From Glaciecola amylolytica (GTDB taxonomy: Bacteria; Bacteroidota; Bacteroidia; Flavobacteriales_D; Crocinitomicaceae): a stretch of DNA of 64,000 nt. Position numbers and translations under genes: made by a program. Positions 55,434 to 63,229 of this stretch are shown here, in pieces (position 1 is the first letter of the stretch; each line of letters starts with the position of its first letter). The DNA lies in NCBI GenBank assembly GCA_003856375.1, contig CP034120.1, forward strand, positions 1,736,001 to 1,800,000, read 5' to 3'. The notes beneath the pieces are model-generated. The model worked only from the letters and a program-made list of their open reading frames with translations, was not told the DNA's origin and made no database searches.

Positions 55434-55478
55434 AAAATCCCCGGTCATTGAGAGTAGTCGAAATGCCGGGGATTTTCT
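55434..55478 (+). terminator. Terminator with REP-like loop downstream of 55136 gene
   Basis: AAAATCCCCGG pairs with CCGGGGATTTT and ends in a T-rich run. The loop, CATTGAGAGTAGTCGAAATG, is itself partly palindromic and like a dispersed Bacteroidota element. Confidence 0.78.
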
Positions 55479-55506
55479 GTTTTATGCCAAAATAAAACAG
55501 AAATAT

Positions 55507-55537
55507 TTTGCAGAATCAAAATTCGGTTCTACATTTG
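55507..55537 (+). promoter_or_regulatory. Promoter of the histidine operon
   Basis: TTTG (55507-55510), 19 bases and TACATTTG (55530-55537) match the Bacteroidota consensus exactly. The expected start of transcription, four to six bases after the G, falls almost on the leader-peptide ATG at 55542. Confidence 0.8.
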
Positions 55538-55541
55538 CCCC

Positions 55542-55586
55542 ATGAAAATGACACAATTACATCATCATCATCACATGCATCGCTAG
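55542..55586 (+). CDS. hisL: Histidine operon leader peptide, MKMTQLHHHHHMHR
   Basis: A 14-codon reading frame, ATG 55542 to TAG 55584-55586, with five histidine codons in a row (CAT CAT CAT CAT CAC) and a sixth two codons later. Leader peptides of this kind act by attenuation: scarcity of charged tRNA-His stalls the ribosome on the His run and shifts the RNA fold downstream. A second ATG (55548) lies in frame if the mRNA starts a little later. Its position 126 bases before hisG and after a promoter supports a working leader. This is too short to be found by length alone, but the His run and the terminator leave little doubt. Confidence 0.9.
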   Translation: MKMTQLHHHHHMHR

Positions 55587-55623
55587 GCGCTTTGGTGAGA
55601 TGATCGTATATCTATAAATCTTT

Positions 55624-55655
55624 AACCCGCTTGGCAATCAGGCGGGTTTTTTGTT
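55624..55655 (+). terminator. Attenuator (terminator hairpin) of the his operon
   Basis: AACCCGCTTG pairs with CAGGCGGGTT (55639-55648) around GCAAT, followed by a T run. The competing pairing GGTGAGAT (55594-55601) with ATCTTTAACC (55618-55627) would trap the left arm; GATGAT (55599-55604) can instead pair with the His-codon run. This is the standard anti-anti/anti/terminator arrangement. Confidence 0.88.
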
Positions 55656-55711
55656 GTCATTTTCATCACTTCATTTGATTCTTCCGATTGTCAGGCATTT
55701 CAAAAAAATAC

Positions 55712-56569
55712 ATGAAACGTTTGATTATTGCGGTCCAGAAATCGGGCCGATTACAAGAAGAATCTCTGGAACTGCTCAGAGAATGCGGATTGAAAGTAAA
55801 CTACCGCAACGGACAATTAAAAGTCATTACTTCAGATTACCCGGCTGAAATTCTCTTTCTCAGAAACTCGGACATTCCGGGATATGTTGCCGATGGAGTA
55901 GTAGATCTTGGAATTGTAGGTTCAAACCTATTGGAAGAGGAAGAGAGCGAAACAGAAGTGGTTCTGGGACTTAATTTCTCCAAATGCAGGTTGTCATTTG
56001 CCGTTCCGAAAAACTCAAAAATCCGTCAAACAGCTGATTTGGAAGGAATGCGGATTGCAACTTCGTACCCCAATTCAGTCAGTAAATTCTTGTCAGGTGA
56101 AGGAATTACGGCGGATATCCACACCATTTCGGGATCTGTTGAAATTGCTCCGACTCTTGATCTGGCAGATGCCATTGCAGACATTGTTTCAACCGGAAAC
56201 ACCTTGTTTCAGAATAATTTAAGAGAGGTTTTTTCTTTTCTCGATTCGGAAGCTGTTTTGATCAAAGGGAAACTATTTGATCCGGAAAAACAGGAATTGT
56301 TAGATCAGCTTGTGTTCCGGATTCAATCTGTTCTGGCGGCTAAAGAGTTCAAATACATTCTGCTGAATGCTCCGAAAGAGAAACTGGATGCGATTTGCAA
56401 TGTGCTTCCCGGAATGAAAAGCCCGACAATTCTTCCTTTGGCAATCGATGGATGGGTGAGTGTGCATTCAGTTGTGAAACAAAAAGAAGTCTGGGAAGTT
56501 GTCCGGAAGCTCAAAACCGAAGGAGCTCAGGGAATTCTGGTTTGTCCCATCGAAAAAATGGTTTCCTGA
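55712..56569 (+). CDS. hisG: ATP phosphoribosyltransferase, long form
   Basis: First step of histidine synthesis: joins PRPP and ATP. The long form has the C-terminal regulatory ACT-like HisG_C domain (about 215-285), so no HisZ is needed. Conserved: 'AVQKSGRLQEESLELLRECGL' at the start, 'DLGIVGSNLLEE' (about 70), and 'ADIVSTGNTL' (about 160). ATG 55712 gives 285 residues and starts at the family's usual place. The stop overlaps the next gene (TGATG). Confidence 0.96.
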   Translation: MKRLIIAVQKSGRLQEESLELLRECGLKVNYRNGQLKVITSDYPAEILFLRNSDIPGYVADGVVDLGIVGSNLLEEEESETEVVLGLNFSKCRLSFAVPKNSKIRQTADLEGMRIATSYPNSVSKFLSGEGITADIHTISGSVEIAPTLDLADAIADIVSTGNTLFQNNLREVFSFLDSEAVLIKGKLFDPEKQELLDQLVFRIQSVLAAKEFKYILLNAPKEKLDAICNVLPGMKSPTILPLAIDGWVSVHSVVKQKEVWEVVRKLKTEGAQGILVCPIEKMVS

Positions 56570-58902
56570 TGATGAAAACAATTGTAAATCCGGGACCGGA
56601 AGAACTTCGAACGATTTTGAAACGCCCTGAATTGGAAAGCACGGATCTTGAAACGACAATCGCAGAGATTTTCCGGGAAGTGGAGCAGAAAGGCGACGAG
56701 GCTTTGAAGCTTTTTGCCTTGAAATTTGATCAGGTTGAACTGGATTCTTTTGAAGTGACAGCAGAAGAAATCGAGCAATCGGCAAGTGTTTTAGATGAAG
56801 ATTTGAAACAGGCAATTCAAACCGCTGCTTACAATATTGAATTGTTTCATGCGAGTCAACAATCAATTGAAAAGGAAATTGAAACAACATCCGGAGTTTT
56901 TTGCTGGAGAAAATCGATTGGAATCCAAACCGTAGGAATGTACATTCCGGGCGGAACAGCGCCCTTGTTCTCAACGGTTTTGATGTTGGGAATTCCGGCA
57001 AGACTGGCCGGATGTACAAATCGTATTCTGTGTACTCCTTCAAACCGGGATGGAATGATCGACCCTGCGATTCTGTATGCCGCGAAAGTTGCAGGAATCA
57101 CGCGGGTTTTCAAGATCGGTGGTGCGCAGGCAATTGCAGCAATGGCGTTGGGAACCGAAAGTATTCCCAAGGCAGATAAATTATTTGGTCCGGGAAATCA
57201 ATACGTGACTGCAGCAAAACTGTTTGCTCAGAAATCCGGAATTCCGATTGATATGCCGGCCGGACCTTCAGAAGTGCTTGTTGCTGCTGATGAGACGATT
57301 TCTCCAACAATTATTGCTTCCGACTTGTTGGCTCAGGCAGAGCACGGAGTTGATTCTCAGGTTGTTTTTCTGACTGATTTCGAGGGTTTTGTTGATGAAG
57401 TGAACTCTGAGTTAACGAAACAACTTTCGGGTCTTCCACGGGCAGCTATTGCTTCAAAAGCTCTTGAAAACAGTATTGCAATCGTTGAAGACTCTGAAAA
57501 GTGGGTTGAAATCATCAATGAATATGCGCCGGAACACTTAATCGCAATGGGGAAATACGAAGATCAGATAGCTGAAAACGTGGTGAATGCCGGAAGTGTT
57601 TTTATTGGTGTGAATACGGCCGAAAGTTTTGGTGATTACGCTTCCGGAACGAATCACACCTTGCCGACGAATGGATTTGCCCGTGCATACAGCGGAGTTT
57701 CACTCGATTCGTTTGTGAAAAAGGTCACTTATCAACGTGTTTCAAAATCAGGTCTGAAGAATTTAGGTCCAACGGTTATCAGAATGGCAGAAGCAGAGAA
57801 ATTGCAGGGGCACGCCAATGCAGTTAAAACCCGGCTTGCATTGCTTCAAACATCTGATGAAAATAAACAGGATAATCAAAAAAGTATTGATAAATGGATT
57901 CGGCCTGATCTGAGAAATATTCGTTCATATACTTCTGCTCGTGATGAATTTGAAGGTATCGGTGAAGTTTTTCTGGATGCGAATGAAAATGGGCTTCTGA
58001 ATAAATATAACCGCTATCCTGATCCTTTGCAGCGTGAATTGAAGCAGGAAATTGCGGATGTAAAGGGAATTGCAGTTCAGAACCTGTTTTTGGGAAATGG
58101 CTCGGATGAAGTTTTGGATTTGATTCTGCGGCTGACAACGACACCATATCGCGATTCGATAGCATACCTGAATCCTTCTTATGGAATGTATTCCGTGCTT
58201 GCAAGGATGAATGCGCTTGAAACGAAAGAGATCTGCCTCGATAAATCCTTTTCGATCAGTACTTCTCAACTTTTAAATGAAGCTTCCGGGGCTAAAGTGT
58301 TGATCATCTGTAATCCGAATAATCCGACAGGAAATGTGATTCGCAAAGAAGAATTGCTCGAAATAGCCTGGAAATTCAAAGGTGTTTTGGTAATTGATGA
58401 AGCCTATGTAGATTTCTGTCCGGAGTTTTCTTTGGCAGATGAAGTAGAAAATTTCCCGAATTTGATTGTTGTACAAACGCTTTCCAAAGCTTATGCAATG
58501 GCAGGATTGAGAGTGGGAATGGCCATCGCGTCTGAAGATTGGATTGAAGCATTGAATCGCATCAAACCTCCCTACAATTTGAGCAGCCTGGTTCAGCAAA
58601 AAGCCATTTCAGTATTAAAATCAAACGATTGGCAACAGCTGAAATCGACACTTGTTTCTGAACGGGAGAAAATGGGAAAAGTGCTGAAATCGCTTCCTGT
58701 TGTTCAGCAAATCTTTCCTTCTGAAGCCAATTTTCTGCTGTTCCGGGTCAATGATGCCGACAAAATGTATCACAAGTTAATTGAAAACGGAGTCGTGGTT
58801 CGCAATAGAAGTACTCATTACAATTGCGAAAACACCTTAAGGGTAAGTATTGGAAATCCCGGGGAAAACGCACGCTTTATTGAAATAATGAAAGAATTAT
58901 GA
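56569..58902 (+). CDS. hisD: Histidinol dehydrogenase fused to histidinol-phosphate aminotransferase
   Basis: One uninterrupted 777-residue frame carries HisD (about 1-420) and HisC (about 435-777). HisD evidence: 'GIQTVGMYIPGGTAPLFSTV' region, zinc His in 'LLAQAEHGVDSQ' and the catalytic pair in 'NEYAPEHLIAMG' (about 310-325). HisC evidence: 'PYTSARDEF' near 445, 'NPNNPTGNVI' (about 580) and the PLP lysine Lys640 in 'QTLSKAYAMAGLRVG'. HisD makes histidine from histidinol in two steps; HisC makes histidinol phosphate. The fusion turns on an A6 run at 57878-57883: one more A would give separate, overlapping hisD and hisC genes. Start ATG overlaps the hisG stop. Confidence 0.9.
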   Translation: MMKTIVNPGPEELRTILKRPELESTDLETTIAEIFREVEQKGDEALKLFALKFDQVELDSFEVTAEEIEQSASVLDEDLKQAIQTAAYNIELFHASQQSIEKEIETTSGVFCWRKSIGIQTVGMYIPGGTAPLFSTVLMLGIPARLAGCTNRILCTPSNRDGMIDPAILYAAKVAGITRVFKIGGAQAIAAMALGTESIPKADKLFGPGNQYVTAAKLFAQKSGIPIDMPAGPSEVLVAADETISPTIIASDLLAQAEHGVDSQVVFLTDFEGFVDEVNSELTKQLSGLPRAAIASKALENSIAIVEDSEKWVEIINEYAPEHLIAMGKYEDQIAENVVNAGSVFIGVNTAESFGDYASGTNHTLPTNGFARAYSGVSLDSFVKKVTYQRVSKSGLKNLGPTVIRMAEAEKLQGHANAVKTRLALLQTSDENKQDNQKSIDKWIRPDLRNIRSYTSARDEFEGIGEVFLDANENGLLNKYNRYPDPLQRELKQEIADVKGIAVQNLFLGNGSDEVLDLILRLTTTPYRDSIAYLNPSYGMYSVLARMNALETKEICLDKSFSISTSQLLNEASGAKVLIICNPNNPTGNVIRKEELLEIAWKFKGVLVIDEAYVDFCPEFSLADEVENFPNLIVVQTLSKAYAMAGLRVGMAIASEDWIEALNRIKPPYNLSSLVQQKAISVLKSNDWQQLKSTLVSEREKMGKVLKSLPVVQQIFPSEANFLLFRVNDADKMYHKLIENGVVVRNRSTHYNCENTLRVSIGNPGENARFIEIMKEL

Positions 58903-60035
58903 AAAAGAAAATCTTGTTTATCGACAGAGACGGAACGATTATCAAAGAACCGGCGGGTTATCAAATCGATTCCTATGAAAAACTTTGTTTTTTGGAAGGT
59001 GCAATTTCTGTGCTGAAAACGATTGTTTCCTGGGAAGAATACGAATTGGTACTGGTATCCAATCAGGATGCTTTGGGAACGAATACTTTTCCTTTTGAGG
59101 ATTTCATTGGTCCGCACCGTTTGATGCTTGACACGCTTGCAAGTGAAGGAATCACTTTTCTGGAAGAATGTATCGACCGTTCTGTTCCGGAAGATCGTTC
59201 CCCGAATCGGAAACCGCGTACAGGCATGCTGTCAAAATACTTTTCGGAAGCATATGATCTGGAAAACTCCTTTGTGATCGGCGATAGATGGACAGATGTT
59301 GAATTGGCGAAAAATCTCGGATGCAAGGCCTTTTTGTTTCAAAACGGAGAAATCGAAGTGAGTTCTGAATTGAGTTATTCCATAACCGAATTAGAGACGC
59401 AGATCCAACGAAAAGTAAGCAATTGGGAAGAAATAGTGGTCAATCTGCGCATGGGAGTTCGTCAGGTTTCAATCCGTCGAACAACTGCTGAAACAGATTG
59501 CAGCATTACACTTGATCTTGATGGTTCCGGGATTTCCAGAATCGAAACGGGAATCGCTTTTTTTGATCATATGCTGGATCAATTGGCCCGACACGGTCAG
59601 TTGAATCTGGATCTCCGGATGAATGGTGACTTAGAGATTGACGAGCACCATACGATTGAAGATACTGCGTTGACACTCGGAATGGCTTTCGATCAGGCTT
59701 TGGGTTCAAAACGTGGAATCGAACGTTACGGGTTTTGTCTTCCGATGGACGATTGTCTGGCGACTTGCGCTATCGATTTTGGCGGTCGGGCTGAACTAAT
59801 CTGGGATGTGGAATTGAAGCGGGAATATATCGGTAAACTTCCAACTGAAATGATTAAACACTTCTTTAAATCATTTTGTTTTACAGCGCGTTGCAATATC
59901 TATATTCAAGCTTTAGGTGAAAATGAACACCACAAAGTAGAATCCATTTTCAAAGCCTTTGCAAAGACGATTTTAATGGCAAAACGCCGCTCCGGAAATT
60001 TTGATTTACTACCGACAACCAAAAACGAATTGTGA
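58899..60035 (+). CDS. hisB: Bifunctional histidinol-phosphatase / imidazoleglycerol-phosphate dehydratase
   Basis: N-terminal HAD phosphatase (about 1-170) with DRDGT at 8-12 and 'GDRWTDVELAKNLG' near 127; C-terminal IGPD domain (about 178-378) with the metal-binding 'HHTIEDTALTLG' (about 246) and 'EHHKVESIFKAFAKT'. The two steps flank HisC in the pathway. Odd: the zinc loop of E. coli-type HisB (four Cys/His ligands before RKP) is replaced by 'IDRSVPEDRSPNRKP', with Asp/Ser/Ser/Asn at the ligand positions. The start ATG overlaps the hisDC stop by four bases. Confidence 0.95.
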   Translation: MKKKILFIDRDGTIIKEPAGYQIDSYEKLCFLEGAISVLKTIVSWEEYELVLVSNQDALGTNTFPFEDFIGPHRLMLDTLASEGITFLEECIDRSVPEDRSPNRKPRTGMLSKYFSEAYDLENSFVIGDRWTDVELAKNLGCKAFLFQNGEIEVSSELSYSITELETQIQRKVSNWEEIVVNLRMGVRQVSIRRTTAETDCSITLDLDGSGISRIETGIAFFDHMLDQLARHGQLNLDLRMNGDLEIDEHHTIEDTALTLGMAFDQALGSKRGIERYGFCLPMDDCLATCAIDFGGRAELIWDVELKREYIGKLPTEMIKHFFKSFCFTARCNIYIQALGENEHHKVESIFKAFAKTILMAKRRSGNFDLLPTTKNEL

Positions 60036-60625
60036 TGAAAGTAGTGATCATAGATTATGGTGCTGGGAATATCTTTTCCGTTAAACAAGCTTTTCTCCGC
60101 ATTGGAGCAGAAGTTGTTTTATCAGATAATGAAGCGGAAATACGGGCGGCTTCGCATGTGATTTTCCCTGGAGTCGGCCACGCCAGATCTGCCATGGAAC
60201 GACTATCTGAAAGCGGTTTGAATAAAGTTATTCCGCAATTAACGCAGCCTGTTTTGGGAATCTGTCTGGGAATGCAGTTGATGTGTGACTTTACGGAGGA
60301 AGGAAATACGAGTGGCTTGGGGATATTCCCGGTACAGGTAAGGAATTTGGAAAAAATGCAAACTGGCAAACAAAAGAACTGTGCGCCAAATTATCCTATT
60401 CCACATATGGGTTGGAACGATGTGAAAACACAAAACAGAATCGATTCTTATTATTTCGTTCACAACTACGCAGCAGAAATCTGCTCGGAAACGATTGGAA
60501 CCACAGAATATCCGCTTCCGTTTTCCGCAATTTTAAAGAAAGACAATTTCACAGGAGTACAGTTTCACCCCGAAAAAAGCGGAAAAGCAGGAGTGGATTT
60601 ATTAAAACAATTTTTAGCATTATGA
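60035..60625 (+). CDS. hisH: Imidazole glycerol phosphate synthase glutaminase subunit
   Basis: Class I glutamine amidotransferase of 196 residues; it feeds ammonia to HisF. The nucleophile Cys is in 'GICLGMQLM' and the His/Glu in 'VQFHPEKSG'; 'DYGAGNIFSVKQAF' opens the protein. ATG 60035 overlaps the hisB stop (TGATG); an in-frame GTG three bases earlier is less likely. hisA starts inside its stop (ATGA). Confidence 0.96.
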   Translation: MKVVIIDYGAGNIFSVKQAFLRIGAEVVLSDNEAEIRAASHVIFPGVGHARSAMERLSESGLNKVIPQLTQPVLGICLGMQLMCDFTEEGNTSGLGIFPVQVRNLEKMQTGKQKNCAPNYPIPHMGWNDVKTQNRIDSYYFVHNYAAEICSETIGTTEYPLPFSAILKKDNFTGVQFHPEKSGKAGVDLLKQFLAL

Positions 60626-61350
60626 TAGCAATACCGGCAATCGATTTAATCGACGGAAAAGTAGTCCGACTGTTTCAGGGGGATTATCAACAACAAACGG
60701 ATTATAGTCTGGATCCTCTTGAATACGCCAGATCAATCAAACAAAACGGCTTGGAGTATTTACACCTTGTGGATTTATCCGGAGCCAAATCAGGAAAAAT
60801 AATTCACGATGAACTCTTGAAAAGAATCGTTCCCGAAACAGCATTGAAAGTCGATTTTGGAGGCGGAGTGAAAACCAAAGAAGATTTGGTGAAATTGTTT
60901 GAATCTGGTGCAAATCAGGTGGTTCTTGGAAGTTTATGCGTAAAAAATCCTGAAATGGTCGTTTCATGGATTAATGAATTCGGAACGGAAAAGTTCATTC
61001 TAGCTTTGGATACCGACGGAACAAACCTCAAAATAAACGGATGGCAGGATCAATCGGATCTGACATTGGAAAATGCAATGACGAATTTCTCTGCTTTTGA
61101 AAACCTGATGATTCTGACAACGGATATTCGTCAGGATGGGACAGGGAAAGGTCCGAACGTTGATTTGTATCGTTCTCTGGTTTTGCAGTTTCCTTCACAA
61201 AAATGGATTGCAAGCGGAGGAGTGGAATCGATTCAGGATCTGATTGATTTGAGAGAAAGCGGTTGTTACGGATGTGTTGTCGGAAAAGCTCTTCTGGAAG
61301 GAAAAATTGCGTTAAACGAACTAAAGAAATTCAACGATGCAGGTGTATAA
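60622..61350 (+). CDS. hisA: Phosphoribosylformimino-AICAR ribotide isomerase
   Basis: A (beta-alpha)8 barrel of 242 residues with the catalytic Asp pair in 'IPAIDLIDGKVVRL' (about 8) and 'ILALDTDG' (about 129), and 'GCYGCVVGKALLEGK' near the end. Isomerises ProFAR to PRFAR. ATG 60622 overlaps the hisH stop (ATGA); the frame also reaches back into hisH but without HisA features. hisF starts 14 bases inside it. Confidence 0.96.
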   Translation: MIAIPAIDLIDGKVVRLFQGDYQQQTDYSLDPLEYARSIKQNGLEYLHLVDLSGAKSGKIIHDELLKRIVPETALKVDFGGGVKTKEDLVKLFESGANQVVLGSLCVKNPEMVVSWINEFGTEKFILALDTDGTNLKINGWQDQSDLTLENAMTNFSAFENLMILTTDIRQDGTGKGPNVDLYRSLVLQFPSQKWIASGGVESIQDLIDLRESGCYGCVVGKALLEGKIALNELKKFNDAGV

Positions 61351-62092
61351 ACGAATTATTCCCTGTTTGGATATTCAAAACGGGAGAACCGTGAAAGGAG
61401 TGAATTTTGAATCAATCCGCGATGCAGGAAATCCGGTTGAATTGGCCCAATTGTATGCCGGACAAGGTGCAGATGAATTGGTTTTACTGGATATTTCCGC
61501 AACGAATGAAAACCGGAATACCTTCTTGCCGATTGTAGAAGCAGTTGCAAGTCAGGTAAACATTCCTTTTACTGTTGGTGGGGGAATCTCATCGCTTGAA
61601 ACAGCCAGAAAGCTTTTGCGCAGTGGAGCGGATAAGATTTCCGTGAATTCATCTGCTGTAGCTCGTCCGGAATTGATTTCAGAATTGGCAGAAAACTTCG
61701 GAAGCCAGTGTGTCGTTGTTGCTGTTGATATCCGCAGAACAACAAATGGCTGGACGGTATATACGCATGGAGGGAAAACCGATACCGGATTGGACGCTCT
61801 GAATTGGTGCGAAGAAGTGGTGAAACGCGGCGCGGGAGAATTACTGATTACATCGATGGATGGAGACGGAACCAAAAACGGATTTGCGATTGATTTTTAC
61901 CAAAAGCTTGAAAAGCTGGTTTCTGTTCCGCTTATAGCTTCCGGAGGAGCAGGATCTGTAGAGCATTTTGAAGCGCTTTTTACTGAAACAGCTGTCACCG
62001 GAGGATTAGCAGCAAGCATTTTTCACTTCGGAGAAATCCGGATTCCGGAATTAAAGAACGGATTAAAAGACACTATTAAAATAAGAATTTGA
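61337..62092 (+). CDS. hisF: Imidazole glycerol phosphate synthase cyclase subunit
   Basis: A (beta-alpha)8 barrel of 251 residues with Asp11 in 'CLDIQNGRTVKGVNF', and the second catalytic Asp in 'VVAVDIRR' (about 129). Uses ammonia from HisH to close the imidazole ring. Overlaps hisA by 14 bases, and its stop overlaps a TTG just before hisIE. Confidence 0.96.
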   Translation: MQVYKRIIPCLDIQNGRTVKGVNFESIRDAGNPVELAQLYAGQGADELVLLDISATNENRNTFLPIVEAVASQVNIPFTVGGGISSLETARKLLRSGADKISVNSSAVARPELISELAENFGSQCVVVAVDIRRTTNGWTVYTHGGKTDTGLDALNWCEEVVKRGAGELLITSMDGDGTKNGFAIDFYQKLEKLVSVPLIASGGAGSVEHFEALFTETAVTGGLAASIFHFGEIRIPELKNGLKDTIKIRI

Positions 62093-62097
62093 AAACG

Positions 62098-62685
62098 ATG
62101 AAATACGACGATATGGGATTAATCCCTGCAATTATTCAACATGCACAAACCAAAGAGGTGCTGATGCTCGGTTATATGAACGAGGAAGCTTTTGAATTGA
62201 CGAAGCAAACACAACGAATTACCTTCTTTTCCAGATCGCGAAACGAAATCTGGATCAAAGGAGAAAGTTCCGGAAATTGGTTGACTTTGGTTGACTGGAA
62301 ACTGGATTGCGATCAGGATTCTTTGCTTATTCAGGCTCTTCCGGCCGGACCAACTTGTCACAAAGGCACTTCAAGTTGCTGGGGAGAAACGTCATGCAGT
62401 GATTTTTCTGTTTTGGAGCAATTGATTCAGACAATTGACACACGCTTTTCTGTTCCGAAAGAGGGTTCTTATGTTCAGTCTCTGATTGAAAAGGGATTAT
62501 CGAAAATTGCTCAGAAAGTCGGGGAAGAAGGAGTGGAGCTGGTGATTGAAGCGATGAGAGATGAACCAAGATTATTCAGAGAAGAAGCTGCCGATTTGTT
62601 GTTCCATTATTTGATTCTGTTAAAAGCTAAAGACGTTGATTTTAAAGATGTTTTGGAAGTTTTAAAACAAAGATCTAAATTGTAA
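62098..62685 (+). CDS. hisI: Bifunctional phosphoribosyl-AMP cyclohydrolase / phosphoribosyl-ATP pyrophosphatase
   Basis: Steps 2 and 3 of the pathway in one chain (hisIE). HisI: 'GPTCHKGTSSCW' (about 85-96) with the zinc cysteines, and 'TQRITFFSRSRNEIWIKGE'. HisE: 'KVGEEGVELVIEAMR' (about 140-155) and 'EEAADLLFHYLILLKAK'. ATG 62098 gives 195 residues; a TTG nine bases earlier overlaps the hisF stop and is possible. It completes a set covering all steps from PRPP to histidine. Confidence 0.95.
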   Translation: MKYDDMGLIPAIIQHAQTKEVLMLGYMNEEAFELTKQTQRITFFSRSRNEIWIKGESSGNWLTLVDWKLDCDQDSLLIQALPAGPTCHKGTSSCWGETSCSDFSVLEQLIQTIDTRFSVPKEGSYVQSLIEKGLSKIAQKVGEEGVELVIEAMRDEPRLFREEAADLLFHYLILLKAKDVDFKDVLEVLKQRSKL

Positions 62686-62730
62686 TTAGCTGATTGAAGT
62701 CAAAAATGAAACCTTATAAATTGTTAAAAA

Positions 62731-62750
62731 TTAAATTGTGTACAATTTAA
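62731..62750 (+). promoter_or_regulatory. OhrR-type palindromic operator
   Basis: TTAAATTGT-GT-ACAATTTAA has perfect nine-base arms around two bases. The core resembles the AATTGTA-TACAATT boxes of OhrR operators. It overlaps the -33 region of the ohrR promoter (-7 element TACCTTTG at 62766-62773), so a bound repressor would block it. Confidence 0.8.
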
Positions 62751-62765
62751 TTTGAAAAAACAGTT

Positions 62766-62773
62766 TACCTTTG
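62766..62773 (+). promoter_or_regulatory. Candidate -7 element of ohrR-ohr
   Basis: TACCTTTG matches TAnnTTTG and lies 21 bases before ATG 62795. No good TTG is 19 bases upstream; the palindromic operator occupies that place. Confidence 0.55.
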
Positions 62774-62794
62774 AACTATCAAACAAACAGAAGA

Positions 62795-63220
62795 ATGGAA
62801 AACTTATTGAAATTGGACAAACAGATTTGCTTCCCGATCTACGCACTTTCAAGGGAAGTGATCCAACGCTATCGTCCGTTTTTGGATGAATTGGATCTGA
62901 CTTATCCGCAATACCTGGTTTTTCTGGTTTTGTGGGAAAAAGATAATCAAACGGTGAATCAAATCGGTGAAAAACTGTTGTTGGACAGCGGAACTTTAAC
63001 TCCTTTATTAAAGCGATTGGAGCAAAAGAACCTGATCATTAGACAGCGAAAAAAAACGGATGAAAGAGTCGTGGAGATTATCCTGACAAAACAAGGAAAA
63101 GAATTAGAGCAAAAGGCCAAAGATATTCCGGAGAAATTGTTGGAAGAACTCAATATTTCATTGGACGAACTGAAAACAATGAGAACAATCGCACATAAAA
63201 TTTTAAACATCAACAAATAA
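62795..63220 (+). CDS. ohrR: MarR-family organic-hydroperoxide-sensing repressor
   Basis: 141-residue MarR-type winged helix. The N-terminal sensing Cys12 sits in 'LDKQICFPIYALSREVI', the reactive-Cys signature of OhrR; the recognition region is 'LLLDSGTLTPLLKRLEQKNLI' (about 62-82). When oxidised, OhrR leaves its operator and lets ohr be made. ATG 62795 starts just after the promoter; the frame extends upstream only through a TTG that overlaps the -7 element. ohr is nine bases downstream. Confidence 0.93.
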   Translation: MENLLKLDKQICFPIYALSREVIQRYRPFLDELDLTYPQYLVFLVLWEKDNQTVNQIGEKLLLDSGTLTPLLKRLEQKNLIIRQRKKTDERVVEIILTKQGKELEQKAKDIPEKLLEELNISLDELKTMRTIAHKILNINK

Positions 63221-63229
63221 TCAATAGAA

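Noticed and set aside
56395-56568. Upstream extension of hisDC inside hisG
   Set aside because: Another frame of hisG; TGATG at 56567-56571 is the natural junction.
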